From DATKPE01 sp033854175 (lineage in GTDB: Bacteria; Bacteroidota; Ignavibacteria; UBA10030; SZUA-254), in contig JAWOKN010000006.1 of assembly GCA_033854175.1 (NCBI GenBank), positions 1 through 64,000 of the forward strand: a DNA stretch of 64,000 nt. The letters are read 5' to 3'. Below, piece after piece: positions 15,042 to 23,688 of the stretch. The notes under the pieces are model-generated. The model was not told the origin of the DNA. It ran no database searches and saw only the letters and a list, made by a program, of their open reading frames with translations. Numbering within the stretch: position 1 is the stretch's first letter; every line of letters starts with the position of its first letter. The position numbers and the translations under genes were made by a program.

Positions 15042-17429
15042 ATGGCCGAACGGGGAAGAAATAACGCGGGCGGCACGCAGAAGAAACACCAGCGGCAGCG
15101 CGCCAGCGACCGTCGTGCCTCCATCGCCTCCCTGGTGATGATCCTTGCCGGGATTCTTATCCTCCTCAGCATCGTTTCATTCTCCCGCGCCGATGAATCC
15201 CTCCTCGACCGGCTGAATGTCCTGGATGCCGTCAGGGTCCTCTATAACACGGACGTGAAGGCCCAGGTCGCCCTCATCCATAACCACCTCGGCTTTATCG
15301 GCGCACTTGTCTCCAGGTTTTTTGTCGTTTTCACCATCGGATTTTTTTCGCTCGTTTTTCCATGCCTCATGATCCTCTGGGGCTGGATTTTCCTCTTCCG
15401 CCGCCCCAGGGATAAAGCCCTGACATTGACAAATTATGCCCTCCTGCTTGGCTTCGTCACGGCCTCACTGTTCGGCGTCAGTAACGCCGTCATCGGCAAT
15501 ATCGGCAAGGAGTGGAGCGGCATTATGGGGGCCTTTGTCGCCGATATCCTCGTGAATCTCCTCGGATCGGTGGGAGCGTCGATTGTCATCTTCTTTGTGT
15601 TCTGCATTGTCATCATTTTTGCGGCCGATCTCGATGTCCATAAATCGCTCACCCGCTTCGCCGGCTTCTGGAACCTACTCCGGAACCTCGCCCTGAATAG
15701 ACAAAGGCCGGAGTACCAGCCTGAACCGGACGAGGCCGATGTCACGATCCATGCCTACCCCGATGAGCAGTTGCCGCCTGCACGTGAACCGCGTGAACCG
15801 GTGATCAGCCGCCGGGATGACGAAGACCGGGATGTCCCGGAACCTCTTCCCGACGAACCGGAACCCGCTGACTCCCAACCCCCGGCGGACGTGAACGATG
15901 AACCGCCGGAAGAAGAGCCCCAGCTGCAGGTTGATGAAGAAAAAGAGATCGACTATGTCTTCCCATCGGTCGATCTCCTCGATACACCGCGGCAATCAGA
16001 CTCCATACCCGAGGATGAACTGAAAGCCAACGCCGAACTGGTGAGGTCAAAGCTCGCCAACTTCAGCGTTGAGATCGAAAGCGTCAGCGTCACCCCCGGC
16101 CCCGTCATTACCCTCTATGAACTTGTCCCGGCCTCCGGCGTCAAGATCAGCCGGATCGTCAGCCTGGCAGATGACCTCGCACTCGCCCTGGCCGCAAAAG
16201 GGATACGCATCATGGCCCCCATTCCGGGCAAGAGCGCCGTGGGCGTGGAGATACCGAACCGGAATCCTTCAATGGTGTACCTGCGGAGCGTTATCAATTC
16301 ATCAAAATTCCGGGAATCCAAGGCGTATCTGCCCCTCGCTCTGGGGAAAACAATCTCCGGCGATATCTATACCGACGATCTGTCAAAAATGCCCCATCTC
16401 CTCATCGCCGGGTCGACCGGCTCAGGCAAAAGTGTCGGCATCAATACAATTCTTGCAAGCCTCCTCTACCGCCTCCATCCATCGGATGTGAAGTTCATTA
16501 TCATTGATCCGAAGAAGATCGAATTGACGAACTACGCACGCCTCAAACACCATTTTCTGGCCGTGTCGCCCGATATCAATGAGGATATCGTGACCACCCC
16601 GGAGAACGCCGTCCAGACCCTCAAGGGAACCGAAATGGAGATGGAGAAAAGATATGACCGACTCGCAGCCGCGGGCGTGCGGAATATACAGGATTATAAC
16701 GAGCGGCTGAAGGCGGGACGCCTGAAAAATACGGAGACCATTGTTCATCACCGGATGCCGTACCTCATCGTCGTGATCGACGAACTTGCCGATCTGATGA
16801 TGACCGCAGCCCGCGAGGTCGAGGAACCCATCGCCCGCCTCGCCCAGCTTGCAAGGGCTGTCGGCATCCATCTTGTCCTTGCCACACAGCGGCCGTCCGT
16901 CGATGTGATCACCGGCGTCATTAAGGCCAATTTCCCGGCCAGAATCGCCTACCAGGTGGCCTCAAAAACCGATTCGCGCACAATCCTCGATATGAACGGC
17001 GCGGAACAGCTTCTGGGCAGCGGCGATATGCTCTACCTTCCGGCAGGGAGCCCGAAACCGGTCCGCATCCAGAATGCCTTCATCTCATCCGATGAGGTCG
17101 AACGGATCACGGAACATATCGCCCGCCAGCAGGGATATACCAGACCCTTTATGCTTCCCTCTGCGTTCGAACGGAAACGGTCGGGCCTGAAAGGCGGGGA
17201 GTCGGAACGTGACGAATTCTTCGAGGAGGCGGCCAGAATTATCGTCCGCCATCAACAGGGATCTGTCTCGCTCCTCCAAAGGCGGCTCAAGGTCGGGTAC
17301 TCCCGCGCCGCCAGACTCGTCGACGAACTCGAAGCCGCCGGAATCGTCGGCCCCTTTGACGGAAGCAAGGCACGCGAAGTCCTCGTCGAATCCGATGAGG
17401 AACTGGAATCCATCCTCCACGCTCTATGA
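15042..17429 (+). CDS. ftsK: DNA translocase FtsK/SpoIIIE
   Basis: 795 residues. It is a septum-anchored motor that pumps chromosome ends through the division site. Domains: a basic N-terminus, four membrane segments within about 25-210 (LVMILAGILILLSIVSF, FFVVFTIGFFSLVFPCLMILWGWIF and others), a proline/acidic linker at about 215-330, and the RecA-like motor. The motor has Walker A GSTGSGKSVGIN and Walker B LIVVIDELADLMM, plus RAVGIHLVLATQRPSVDVITG. The winged-helix gamma domain that reads chromosome polarity signals follows (SVSLLQRRLKVGYSRAARLVDELE). The start at 15042 is chosen because the upstream part of the frame overlaps comB and is not FtsK-like. The linker is short compared with E. 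coli FtsK (1329 residues). The stop overlaps the lolA start. Confidence 0.96.
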   Translation: MAERGRNNAGGTQKKHQRQRASDRRASIASLVMILAGILILLSIVSFSRADESLLDRLNVLDAVRVLYNTDVKAQVALIHNHLGFIGALVSRFFVVFTIGFFSLVFPCLMILWGWIFLFRRPRDKALTLTNYALLLGFVTASLFGVSNAVIGNIGKEWSGIMGAFVADILVNLLGSVGASIVIFFVFCIVIIFAADLDVHKSLTRFAGFWNLLRNLALNRQRPEYQPEPDEADVTIHAYPDEQLPPAREPREPVISRRDDEDRDVPEPLPDEPEPADSQPPADVNDEPPEEEPQLQVDEEKEIDYVFPSVDLLDTPRQSDSIPEDELKANAELVRSKLANFSVEIESVSVTPGPVITLYELVPASGVKISRIVSLADDLALALAAKGIRIMAPIPGKSAVGVEIPNRNPSMVYLRSVINSSKFRESKAYLPLALGKTISGDIYTDDLSKMPHLLIAGSTGSGKSVGINTILASLLYRLHPSDVKFIIIDPKKIELTNYARLKHHFLAVSPDINEDIVTTPENAVQTLKGTEMEMEKRYDRLAAAGVRNIQDYNERLKAGRLKNTETIVHHRMPYLIVVIDELADLMMTAAREVEEPIARLAQLARAVGIHLVLATQRPSVDVITGVIKANFPARIAYQVASKTDSRTILDMNGAEQLLGSGDMLYLPAGSPKPVRIQNAFISSDEVERITEHIARQQGYTRPFMLPSAFERKRSGLKGGESERDEFFEEAARIIVRHQQGSVSLLQRRLKVGYSRAARLVDELEAAGIVGPFDGSKAREVLVESDEELESILHAL

Positions 17430-18067
17430 TACGCGGAATTTTCCTTACGGCCATCATTGTACCCCTCCTCATGGTGATGGGTTTCAGGAGGGGAGACGAT
17501 AGCGCCGACGATGTCCTCTCGAAGGTTCAGAAAAAGTACGATACCGTCCACGACGCTTCGGTCAGGTTCACCGAACATGTCCGGTTCGGCGTCATGAACA
17601 CCGAGCAGACCTTCACCGGAAGATTTCTCATGAAAAAAGGGGGGATGTATCGGATCGAAGGAGAGGAACAAACAATCGTCACCGACGGACACTCTGTCTG
17701 GACGTATTCACGGGAGAATCATCAGGTCGTCGTCGATGTCTATAAGGAGGATCCGAAATCGTTCTCTCCGGATAAGGTGCTCGTGAATGTCCCCAAAAAT
17801 TACTTCGCCACGCTCCTTCCCGGGGAGGAATCCAAGGATGAGTCCGCCGTCCTGAAACTCACTCCCAGGGATGAAAAATCCCAGATCAAATGGATGAAGG
17901 TCTGGATAAACCGGTCCGACTGGCTGATGCGGAAAATCCAGATACAGGATATCAGCGAGAACCTCACCACCTATACACTGTCCGATATCCGGCTCAACAC
18001 CAATCTTCAGGATTCCCTCTTCCGCTTTACCGCACCCGAAGGTGTGGAGGTTATCGACCTTCGCTGA
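17426..18067 (+). CDS. lolA: LolA-like outer-membrane lipoprotein carrier
   Basis: 213 residues with an N-terminal signal segment (GIFLTAIIVPLLMVMGF). The mature part is an unclosed-barrel LolA fold: VLSKVQKKYDTVHDASVRFTEH, FTGRFLMKKGGMYRIEGEEQTIVTDGHSVWTYSRENHQVVVD, and an end FRFTAPEGVEVIDLR that matches LolA C-termini. LolA accepts lipoproteins from the inner-membrane LolCDE complex and carries them across the periplasm. The ATG overlaps the ftsK TGA (ATGA), implying translational coupling, and ftsK-lolA order is common in bacteria. LolA and related lipid-binding proteins share this fold, so the cargo is inferred. Confidence 0.85.
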   Translation: MIRGIFLTAIIVPLLMVMGFRRGDDSADDVLSKVQKKYDTVHDASVRFTEHVRFGVMNTEQTFTGRFLMKKGGMYRIEGEEQTIVTDGHSVWTYSRENHQVVVDVYKEDPKSFSPDKVLVNVPKNYFATLLPGEESKDESAVLKLTPRDEKSQIKWMKVWINRSDWLMRKIQIQDISENLTTYTLSDIRLNTNLQDSLFRFTAPEGVEVIDLR

Positions 18068-18109
18068 TCCTCCCCGGCCTCTTCATGCATACTTTCGCCT
18101 GATCACCCG

Positions 18110-19138
18110 ATGAAGACGTTCGCAAAATATGCCGTAAGCATTATCCTGACTGTCGGTTTTCTCTACTTCGCCTATAAGGGTACGGATTTTCCGAGACTCC
18201 TCGACATCCTCTCCCATACGAACTATCTATGGGTCCTGGCGGCATTGCCCCCCCTCCTGGTGAGCCACCTGTTCAGAACCTGGCGGTGGGAATACCTTCT
18301 CCGGCCGGTGAAGAAGGATCTCCGGTTCCGTAACCTCTGGTCAGCCCTGGTCGTCGGGTATATGCTCAATAATCTCCTTCCCAAGGTGGGTGAACTCGTC
18401 CGCCCACTGGCGATCAATAAACTGGAGAGGGTTTCCCGGAGCGCTGCGTTCGGAACGTTGATCGTTGAAAGGATATTCGATGTCCTGTCGTTCCTGGTCA
18501 TGGTCGCCCTCCTCCCCCTTTTCTATTCCGGACCCCTCCTCCAGACGTTCCCCTGGCTCAGGGAGGCCGGGATCTGGATCACCATCGTGACACTGTCGGG
18601 CCTCGGGGTGTGCGTCTTTTTCATGGTCAACAGGGAGACCGTCGTCAGGTTCCTGGAATTCTTTACCCGCCATCTCTCCGAGAAGAGAGCCAAGCTGATT
18701 CACCGGATCGCCCACTCTTTCCTCGACGGATTTCTGTTCCTGAAGGATCCGGGGAATTACCTGATCATCGGCATTCTGAGCATCCTGGTGTGGGGGCTCT
18801 ACATTTTCATGACCTATCTTCCGTTTTATGCCTTCGGACTGACGGAGAAATATAACCTGGATTTCGGGTCCGCCTTCGTCCTTCAGACCATATCGAGCAT
18901 CGGTTACATGATCCCCACTCCCGGCGCGACCGGATCATATCACTATTTTACGGTCGAAACCCTGACGAAACTGTATCACGTGGACGCCGAACTTGCCCGG
19001 AGCTATGCCGCCGTCACCCACGCCGTCGGTTTCATCAGCATTACACTGATCGGCCTCTATTACTTCTGGATCGACAAGCTTCATCTGGCCGAATTCAAGG
19101 CGAAAGACGAGGAGCCCGAACTCAATGAGATTTCTTAA
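18110..19138 (+). CDS. Flippase-like integral membrane protein (lysylphosphatidylglycerol synthase TM family)
   Basis: 342 residues with about eight hydrophobic helices. The segment LLVSHLFRTWRWEYLLRP followed by FRNLWSALVVGYMLNNLLPKVGELVRPLAI is the hallmark of the UPF0104/LPG-synthase transmembrane family, as is the later IPTPGATGSYHYFTVETLTKLY. Members are proposed lipid or glycolipid flippases, or the membrane part of aminoacyl-phosphatidylglycerol synthases. The aminoacyl-transferase domain of MprF is absent here. Cytoplasmic-membrane location is certain; the substrate is not known. It follows lolA by 42 bases in the same direction. Confidence 0.8.
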   Translation: MKTFAKYAVSIILTVGFLYFAYKGTDFPRLLDILSHTNYLWVLAALPPLLVSHLFRTWRWEYLLRPVKKDLRFRNLWSALVVGYMLNNLLPKVGELVRPLAINKLERVSRSAAFGTLIVERIFDVLSFLVMVALLPLFYSGPLLQTFPWLREAGIWITIVTLSGLGVCVFFMVNRETVVRFLEFFTRHLSEKRAKLIHRIAHSFLDGFLFLKDPGNYLIIGILSILVWGLYIFMTYLPFYAFGLTEKYNLDFGSAFVLQTISSIGYMIPTPGATGSYHYFTVETLTKLYHVDAELARSYAAVTHAVGFISITLIGLYYFWIDKLHLAEFKAKDEEPELNEIS

Positions 19139-19211
19139 CGCCCCGCCGGCACGCTCTGCCCGCACATGCCCGTTTATAAAAACATTTTCCATCAACTCTC
19201 AAGGAGTCATT

Positions 19212-19856
19212 ATGCATCAGCTACGGTTTATTCTGGCCATACTCATCCTCGCCGCCTTCGCAAACCCCGCCGCGGCCCAGAAGGTGAGTAAGGGCAAACA
19301 TCCATCATCCAAGGAAGGGACTAAAGTGAAAGACGGGAAAAATACGGCGGTTGTCGAGACATCCCTCGGATCGTTCGAGATCCAGCTCTACCCCCAGGAT
19401 GCCCCGAAGACTGTCGAGAATTTTGAAAAACTCGCGGCCAAGAAGTATTTTGACGGGATGCGCGTCCACCGCGTGTCAAAAGGCTTCGTCATCCAGACCG
19501 GCGACGATAAATCGAAGGATCTCAAAAAAATCGGGGAGTGGGGCTCCGGCGGACAGAGCATCTGGGGGAAACCGTTCGAGGATGAACTGAATCCGAATAC
19601 CCCCAGCTATAAGGAGGGCTATAAGACCGGCGTCGTGGCCATGGCCAACCGCGGTCCGAATACCAATACCAGCCAGTTTTTCGTCTGTCTGCAAAACATC
19701 CAGCTTCCCCATAATTATACGATATTCGGTAAAGTCACGAAGGGGATGGATGTGGTCGAGAAAATCGGCAGCGTCGAGATCATTCCCGGCCAGATGGGCC
19801 CGACCGACGGCAGACCAAAGATTGATGTCATGATCAAGAAGATTACACTCAAATAG
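19212..19856 (+). CDS. Secreted cyclophilin-type peptidyl-prolyl isomerase
   Basis: 214 residues. The start at 19212 is fixed by AAGGAG eight bases upstream and by a clean signal peptide (FILAILILAAFANPAAAQ). The mature cyclophilin domain has VVETSLGSFEIQLYPQDAPKTVENFEKLA, FDGMRVHRVSKGFVIQTGD (catalytic Arg in RVSKGF context), FEDELNP, VAMANRGPNTNTSQFFV (active-site Gln/Phe) and the closing GRPKIDVMIKKITL. It catalyses cis-trans proline isomerisation during folding of exported proteins. A lysine/serine-rich linker separates signal and domain. Confidence 0.93.
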   Translation: MHQLRFILAILILAAFANPAAAQKVSKGKHPSSKEGTKVKDGKNTAVVETSLGSFEIQLYPQDAPKTVENFEKLAAKKYFDGMRVHRVSKGFVIQTGDDKSKDLKKIGEWGSGGQSIWGKPFEDELNPNTPSYKEGYKTGVVAMANRGPNTNTSQFFVCLQNIQLPHNYTIFGKVTKGMDVVEKIGSVEIIPGQMGPTDGRPKIDVMIKKITLK

Positions 19857-19906
19857 TTCGCAGTCGACAGCCGGGGGACATCACGTGAGTCCCCCAGCAT
19901 CCACCT

Positions 19907-20932
19907 ATGACGGCTATGAGGAAATATCCGAACCTCGGGTATTCGGCGGCGGAGGAGAAAATCCGCCACCGCTCGTTTGATCCCGTCTACCTCCTCTACG
20001 GCGAGGAGGATTTCCTGATCGATAACCTGGCCGATAACCTCATCGACCAGTCACTGGCCGAACCGACCAGGAGCTTTAACCTCGATGTCGTCTACGGCTC
20101 CGATGTCTCCAGCCAGGATATCCTCTCCCGCATATTGTCCTTCCCGATGATGGATGACAGACGCCTGGTCCTTGTCCGGGAATTTGATAAGGTGACCGAT
20201 AAGGAATCGCTGGTTCCCTACCTCCAGCGTCCTTCCCCGACGTCAATCCTGGCTCTCGTGGTTCCGAAATCGGAGCTGACCGGGAAATTTTACGACGCAG
20301 CGGCCCCAAGCGTCACCTTTGTCAAATGCGACCGGCTTTCCGCAAACGAAATCCCCGGCTGGATCACCAGCCGCGTCCGCTCGCTGGGGAAGAACATCAC
20401 CCCCGATGCCGCTGACATGGTTGCCGCCTCTGTCAACCGGTCTCTTCGCGAAATCCAGAACGAACTCGACAAGCTTTTCGTCTATATAGGGGATGCCCGG
20501 AGCATCACGTCAGATGACGTTCAGCACCTGGTCGGCATGTCCCGCCAGTATAATATCTTCGAACTCCAGAAATTCATCGGCCTCAGGGACCTGCCACACG
20601 CTCTCGAAATCCTCGAACATATGCTCAGGAAAGGGGAGAGCCCGGTCGGGATGATTGTCATGATCTCGAGATACTGCCAGCGGCTCTGGCTCCTGCATGA
20701 TCCCTCCGTCCGCTCATTGTCGGAATCACGGCTCCCGCCCATCCTCAGCCTCAGGCCGGCAGCCATCAGGGAGTACCGGCAGGCCGCACGACTCTATTCC
20801 CAAAAGGAGCTGGAAAACTCCTTTTTTGAACTCACCAGGGCGGACGAACTGCTGAAATCGACCTCAATGGACCCGGCCGCGGTTATGACCGTCCTGGTCT
20901 ATAACCTGATCAAATCCCCCCGAACCGGTTAG
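19907..20932 (+). CDS. holA: DNA polymerase III delta subunit (clamp loader)
   Basis: 341 residues, the usual length. HolA opens the sliding clamp within the clamp-loader complex. Seen: PVYLLYGEEDFLIDNLADNLI (the family N-terminus), LVLVREFDKV, the AAA-derived small domains with EIPGWITSRVRSLGKNITPDAADMV, SLREIQNELDKLFVY and the C-terminal collar region FELTRADELLKSTSMDPAAVMTVLVYNLI. Delta lacks a working Walker A motif and none is seen. The gene stands between the cyclophilin and the sigma-factor gene; gaps of 50 and about 125 bases suggest it ends a transcription unit. Confidence 0.93.
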   Translation: MTAMRKYPNLGYSAAEEKIRHRSFDPVYLLYGEEDFLIDNLADNLIDQSLAEPTRSFNLDVVYGSDVSSQDILSRILSFPMMDDRRLVLVREFDKVTDKESLVPYLQRPSPTSILALVVPKSELTGKFYDAAAPSVTFVKCDRLSANEIPGWITSRVRSLGKNITPDAADMVAASVNRSLREIQNELDKLFVYIGDARSITSDDVQHLVGMSRQYNIFELQKFIGLRDLPHALEILEHMLRKGESPVGMIVMISRYCQRLWLLHDPSVRSLSESRLPPILSLRPAAIREYRQAARLYSQKELENSFFELTRADELLKSTSMDPAAVMTVLVYNLIKSPRTG

Positions 20933-20956
20933 GATTCAGGCTATGCCAAAATGGCA

Positions 20957-20985
20957 TTGATTTTTGTGTCCGATCTGCTTAATTT
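20957..20985 (+). promoter_or_regulatory. Promoter candidate upstream of the ECF sigma gene
   Basis: TTGATT (20957-20962), 17 bases, TAATTT (20980-20985). It fits the general pattern of this window but is among the weaker matches. Confidence 0.4.
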
Positions 20986-21058
20986 GATCAGAAGTCCGTG
21001 ATTTTCCTTCTCGCACGTGGAACATTTTACCCCAAAACAGCGTTTAAGTAGTGTACAA

Positions 21059-21649
21059 ATGACTGAACGACCGACGGCCCGTCACGGGAAATCGGATGAA
21101 GAGCTTATCACTGAGTTTCAGAACGGCGATGAAGCCGCCTTTACTCAGCTTGTCGGACGGTACAAGGATCAACTGATAAATTATATTTACCGGTATGTGG
21201 GCGACAGCGACGAAGCAGACGACATTCTTCAGGAAGTTTTTGTCAGGGTCTATCATAAGAAGAATACCTACCGCCCGATCGCAAAGTTTTCAACGTGGAT
21301 CTATACGATCGCCGCGAATCTCTGCAAAACCGAACTTCGCCGGCGCGGACGCCATTTTTTCCTCTCCCTCTCGAAAACGAGGGGAGGGGCCGATGATAAA
21401 TACCCCGAGATCCCTGATTCCCGCTACCTCTCGGACCATGAAGCAGAACGTTCATCGGATCATGAGATGATCCAGGACGCGTTGATGAAATTGCCGCCGA
21501 AATACAGGGAAGTCATCATTCTGTCCGATCTTCAGGATCTTACCTACGAGGAAATATCGGATATCACCGGCCTCAATATCGGTACGGTGAAATCACGCCT
21601 GAACCGCGGACGGCTGAAGCTTCAGAAGTTATTGAAGGATTTTATTTGA
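21059..21649 (+). CDS. ECF-type RNA polymerase sigma factor
   Basis: 196 residues from the ATG at 21059; an in-frame GTG at 21017 would add 14 residues that are not sigma-like. Region 2 is seen in DEAAFTQLVGRYKDQLINYIYRYVGDSDEADDILQEVFVRVY and FSTWIYTIAANLCKTELRRR. Region 4 is ALMKLPPKYREVIILSDLQDLTYEEISDITGLNIGTVKSRLNRGRLKLQKLL. Regions 1.1 and 3 are missing, as in extracytoplasmic-function sigmas of the SigW/RpoE type. The gene directly downstream (13 bases) encodes a one-helix membrane protein that is a plausible anti-sigma factor, the usual arrangement. Confidence 0.93.
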   Translation: MTERPTARHGKSDEELITEFQNGDEAAFTQLVGRYKDQLINYIYRYVGDSDEADDILQEVFVRVYHKKNTYRPIAKFSTWIYTIAANLCKTELRRRGRHFFLSLSKTRGGADDKYPEIPDSRYLSDHEAERSSDHEMIQDALMKLPPKYREVIILSDLQDLTYEEISDITGLNIGTVKSRLNRGRLKLQKLLKDFI

Positions 21650-21662
21650 CACGATAAAGACT

Positions 21663-22436
21663 ATGACACAGGAAAATGACAGATCGCACTTACTGAGGAA
21701 AGTTCTCCACGAATTGCCCAGGATCAAAACAGGTGATGGATTTGAGGTGAGACTCCGGCGAAGAATCAATCAAAGCCTTGAAACTGCCTCTCCCCGGCCC
21801 CTCGGGAATCCCTCACTTGCCTACTCCTCGATCGCCGTCGCATTGATCTTTGTCCTCTTCTATTATCTCTTTACTGAAAGTCATATCAATCCGGTGATCC
21901 GGCCTCCCGAGAAGATTGAGAAGGTTACACGGCAGACACAGATCAGATCAGGTGAACAGGCCACCCTTAATCCTGCCGGAACCGCCTCCGGGAATGAAAC
22001 ACGTGAACCGCCCCTTGCGCCAACTCTGAAAAGAGTTCCTGCCGTACCGGTGCCCCCGGAAGCCCGGAGTCATTCCCTCCCGACCGGGAACCCTGAGTAT
22101 AATAACCAACTGGCCGGATCATCCCCGACACAGAATTCCACCGGGACCTCGGCGGCAGAGAGCCAAAATGCCCCACCTAAAAGCGTCAGCGAGGGTTTGA
22201 CGATCGATCAGAATAGTACGACCACCGGAATACTGGAACTCAAGCGGTATGATACCTCCAGCCATAACGGTCCGAATAAACTCCCCTTTACACCGCGCGT
22301 CAGGGATGCGTTGGGCGTCGGCGTCCTCGGACAGGGCATATCGTCCTCCCTCGCCGATAGCCTCAGACTCGATTCACTGAAGAAATTGAAAAAACAGTTC
22401 GTTCCGAAGGCAATGGAGAAACGCCCGAAAGAATGA
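21663..22436 (+). CDS. Putative anti-sigma factor, single-pass membrane protein
   Basis: 257 residues, no family recognised with confidence. The N-terminal 45 residues are charged and probably helical (LLRKVLHELPRIKTGDGFEVRLRRRI), the size and style of an anti-sigma domain, but no HxxxCxxC zinc motif is present. One membrane helix follows (SIAVALIFVLFYYLF, about 58-72). The remaining 180 residues are a low-complexity periplasmic part rich in Pro, Ser, Thr and Asn, ending in a lysine-rich tail. Position right after the ECF sigma gene is the main argument for the call. Confidence 0.6.
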   Translation: MTQENDRSHLLRKVLHELPRIKTGDGFEVRLRRRINQSLETASPRPLGNPSLAYSSIAVALIFVLFYYLFTESHINPVIRPPEKIEKVTRQTQIRSGEQATLNPAGTASGNETREPPLAPTLKRVPAVPVPPEARSHSLPTGNPEYNNQLAGSSPTQNSTGTSAAESQNAPPKSVSEGLTIDQNSTTTGILELKRYDTSSHNGPNKLPFTPRVRDALGVGVLGQGISSSLADSLRLDSLKKLKKQFVPKAMEKRPKE

Positions 22437-22656
22437 TTTTTCCCTGACCCCTCCTTCACCCCGTTCGCCCACCTGCACCGGACCCGCATGCGGCACCCGG
22501 ACCGTTTGCTGCCGGGTTGCCTGGCCTGTCAAGTATCGAGCCTCAGCTGATCACTCATCCTTCATGAAATTTTGTTAATTCAGAGGAAGGGCGCAATACT
22601 GACCGTAATAAGTCACTCCGCGAGTGTATGATATGTGACCATAGTTCAGTTCCTAC

Positions 22657-22685
22657 TTGACATAAAGCCCCATATGTTGTACATT
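22657..22685 (+). promoter_or_regulatory. Promoter of the SPOR-domain gene
   Basis: TTGACA (22657-22662), 17 bases ending TTG, TACATT (22680-22685). The spacing is perfect, and the start codon lies 35 bases downstream. The remaining 22437-22650 region holds a GC-rich hairpin (GGCACCCGG with CCGGGTTGCC, about 22491-22520) without a T-run and no gene. Confidence 0.65.
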
Positions 22686-22720
22686 GAGGCACTTTACAGA
22701 CATATTCCATTTTTGAAACG

Positions 22721-23284
22721 ATGCCTTTTAACACGCAAAATGATAATGGTGACCGCACCCCCCGGCGTCCTCCGACCCCGGAACCCCTGGCACCCCTGCC
22801 GCGGGATCGATCGGTGAACCTGGGAAGAGTGGTCGGTATCGTGTTCTTTCTTCTTGTCCTGGCCGCGGTCGTATTTTTACTCTATACCTATGGTATCTTT
22901 GACTTCAAACGGAGTCCGAAACCTGCACCTTCCACAACCCAGAAGATCGAACAACCCGCACAACGGCCCCAACAGACGACGATCCCCGAATCAGCTGCCC
23001 CTCCGCCAACCTCACAGGCGATTGTCCCCGATACAGCCCAGCCTGTGCCGGTTGCGGTCGAAAAACGACAATACTCGGTTTTCATCGCTGCGTACCGGGA
23101 TCACCGTGAAGCCGCGAGTGAAGCGGGACGCTGGCGGGATGCGGGTTATGACGCCTTCGTCAGCGACATGTCGGGCTGGTCGAGAGTCGCGCTGGGTCAT
23201 TTCGCAAGTGCGGATGAAGCCAGGACTCTCGTCGACAGCCTCAGACAGGCATTCGAACAGGGGTACTGGATCGGTCCAGACTGA
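22721..23284 (+). CDS. SPOR-domain membrane protein
   Basis: 187 residues. A proline-rich cytoplasmic start (RRPPTPEPLAPLPRD) precedes one membrane helix (VVGIVFFLLVLAAVVFLLYTYGIF, about 37-60). A Pro/Gln/Thr-rich periplasmic linker follows, then a C-terminal domain of about 70 residues (KRQYSVFIAAYRDHREAASEAGRWRDAGYDAFVSD, RVALGHFASADEARTLVDSLR) with the pattern of SPOR domains. These bind denuded peptidoglycan glycans at the division septum. The topology is that of FtsN-like or DedD-like proteins. It probably works in cell division or envelope remodelling; the precise role is not deducible. Confidence 0.85.
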   Translation: MPFNTQNDNGDRTPRRPPTPEPLAPLPRDRSVNLGRVVGIVFFLLVLAAVVFLLYTYGIFDFKRSPKPAPSTTQKIEQPAQRPQQTTIPESAAPPPTSQAIVPDTAQPVPVAVEKRQYSVFIAAYRDHREAASEAGRWRDAGYDAFVSDMSGWSRVALGHFASADEARTLVDSLRQAFEQGYWIGPD

Positions 23285-23319
23285 CCCCGGAGTGCAGCAG
23301 GGGGGAAGATCAAACTGCC

Positions 23320-23348
23320 TTGCTCTTCAGCCGGATAATTTGTATATT
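23320..23348 (+). promoter_or_regulatory. Promoter of rpmE
   Basis: TTGCTC (23320-23325), 17 bases ending ATTTG, TATATT (23343-23348). The leader would be about 28 bases and includes GGAGAG ahead of the ATG. Confidence 0.65.
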
Positions 23349-23382
23349 AAGCATTGAAAATTCTTGACATTGGAGAGTTATA

Positions 23383-23610
23383 ATGAAAAAAGGCATCCAT
23401 CCGGTCTATAAGAAGGCAATCGTGACGTGCATCTGCGGCAATACGTTCGAAACCCGCTCCACTGCCGGCAATCTGAAGGTTGAAATATGCTCCCGGTGCC
23501 ACCCCTTCTTCACCGGAAAGCAGAAATTGGTCGACTCAGCAGGCCGCGTTGAGCGTTTTAACAAAAAGTACGGAAAGAAAACCGCCGAATCGGCTGCTGC
23601 AGTCTCTTGA
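23383..23610 (+). CDS. rpmE: 50S ribosomal protein bL31 (zinc-binding form)
   Basis: 75 residues. MKKGIHPVYKKAIVTCICGNTFETRST and VEICSRCHPFFTGKQKLVDSAGRVERFNKKYG match bL31 throughout. The four zinc ligand positions are filled (CIC and CSRC), so this is the C+ form that can act as a zinc store, not the zinc-free paralogue. GGAGAG lies eight bases before the ATG. It has its own promoter and an intrinsic terminator, so it is a single-gene unit. Confidence 0.97.
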   Translation: MKKGIHPVYKKAIVTCICGNTFETRSTAGNLKVEICSRCHPFFTGKQKLVDSAGRVERFNKKYGKKTAESAAAVS

Positions 23611-23635
23611 AGGGTGGATTCCTTCTTTAACGCGT

Positions 23636-23673
23636 AAACGGAATCTCGGTAGATCGGGGTTCCGTTTTTTTTT
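23636..23673 (+). terminator. Rho-independent terminator of rpmE
   Basis: AAACGGAA TCTCG (23636-23648) pairs with CGGGG TTCCGTTT (23655-23667) around a six-base loop, and the stem runs into nine T residues. It lies 26 bases past the rpmE stop. Confidence 0.85.
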
Positions 23674-23688
23674 CATTCATTCAGCGTC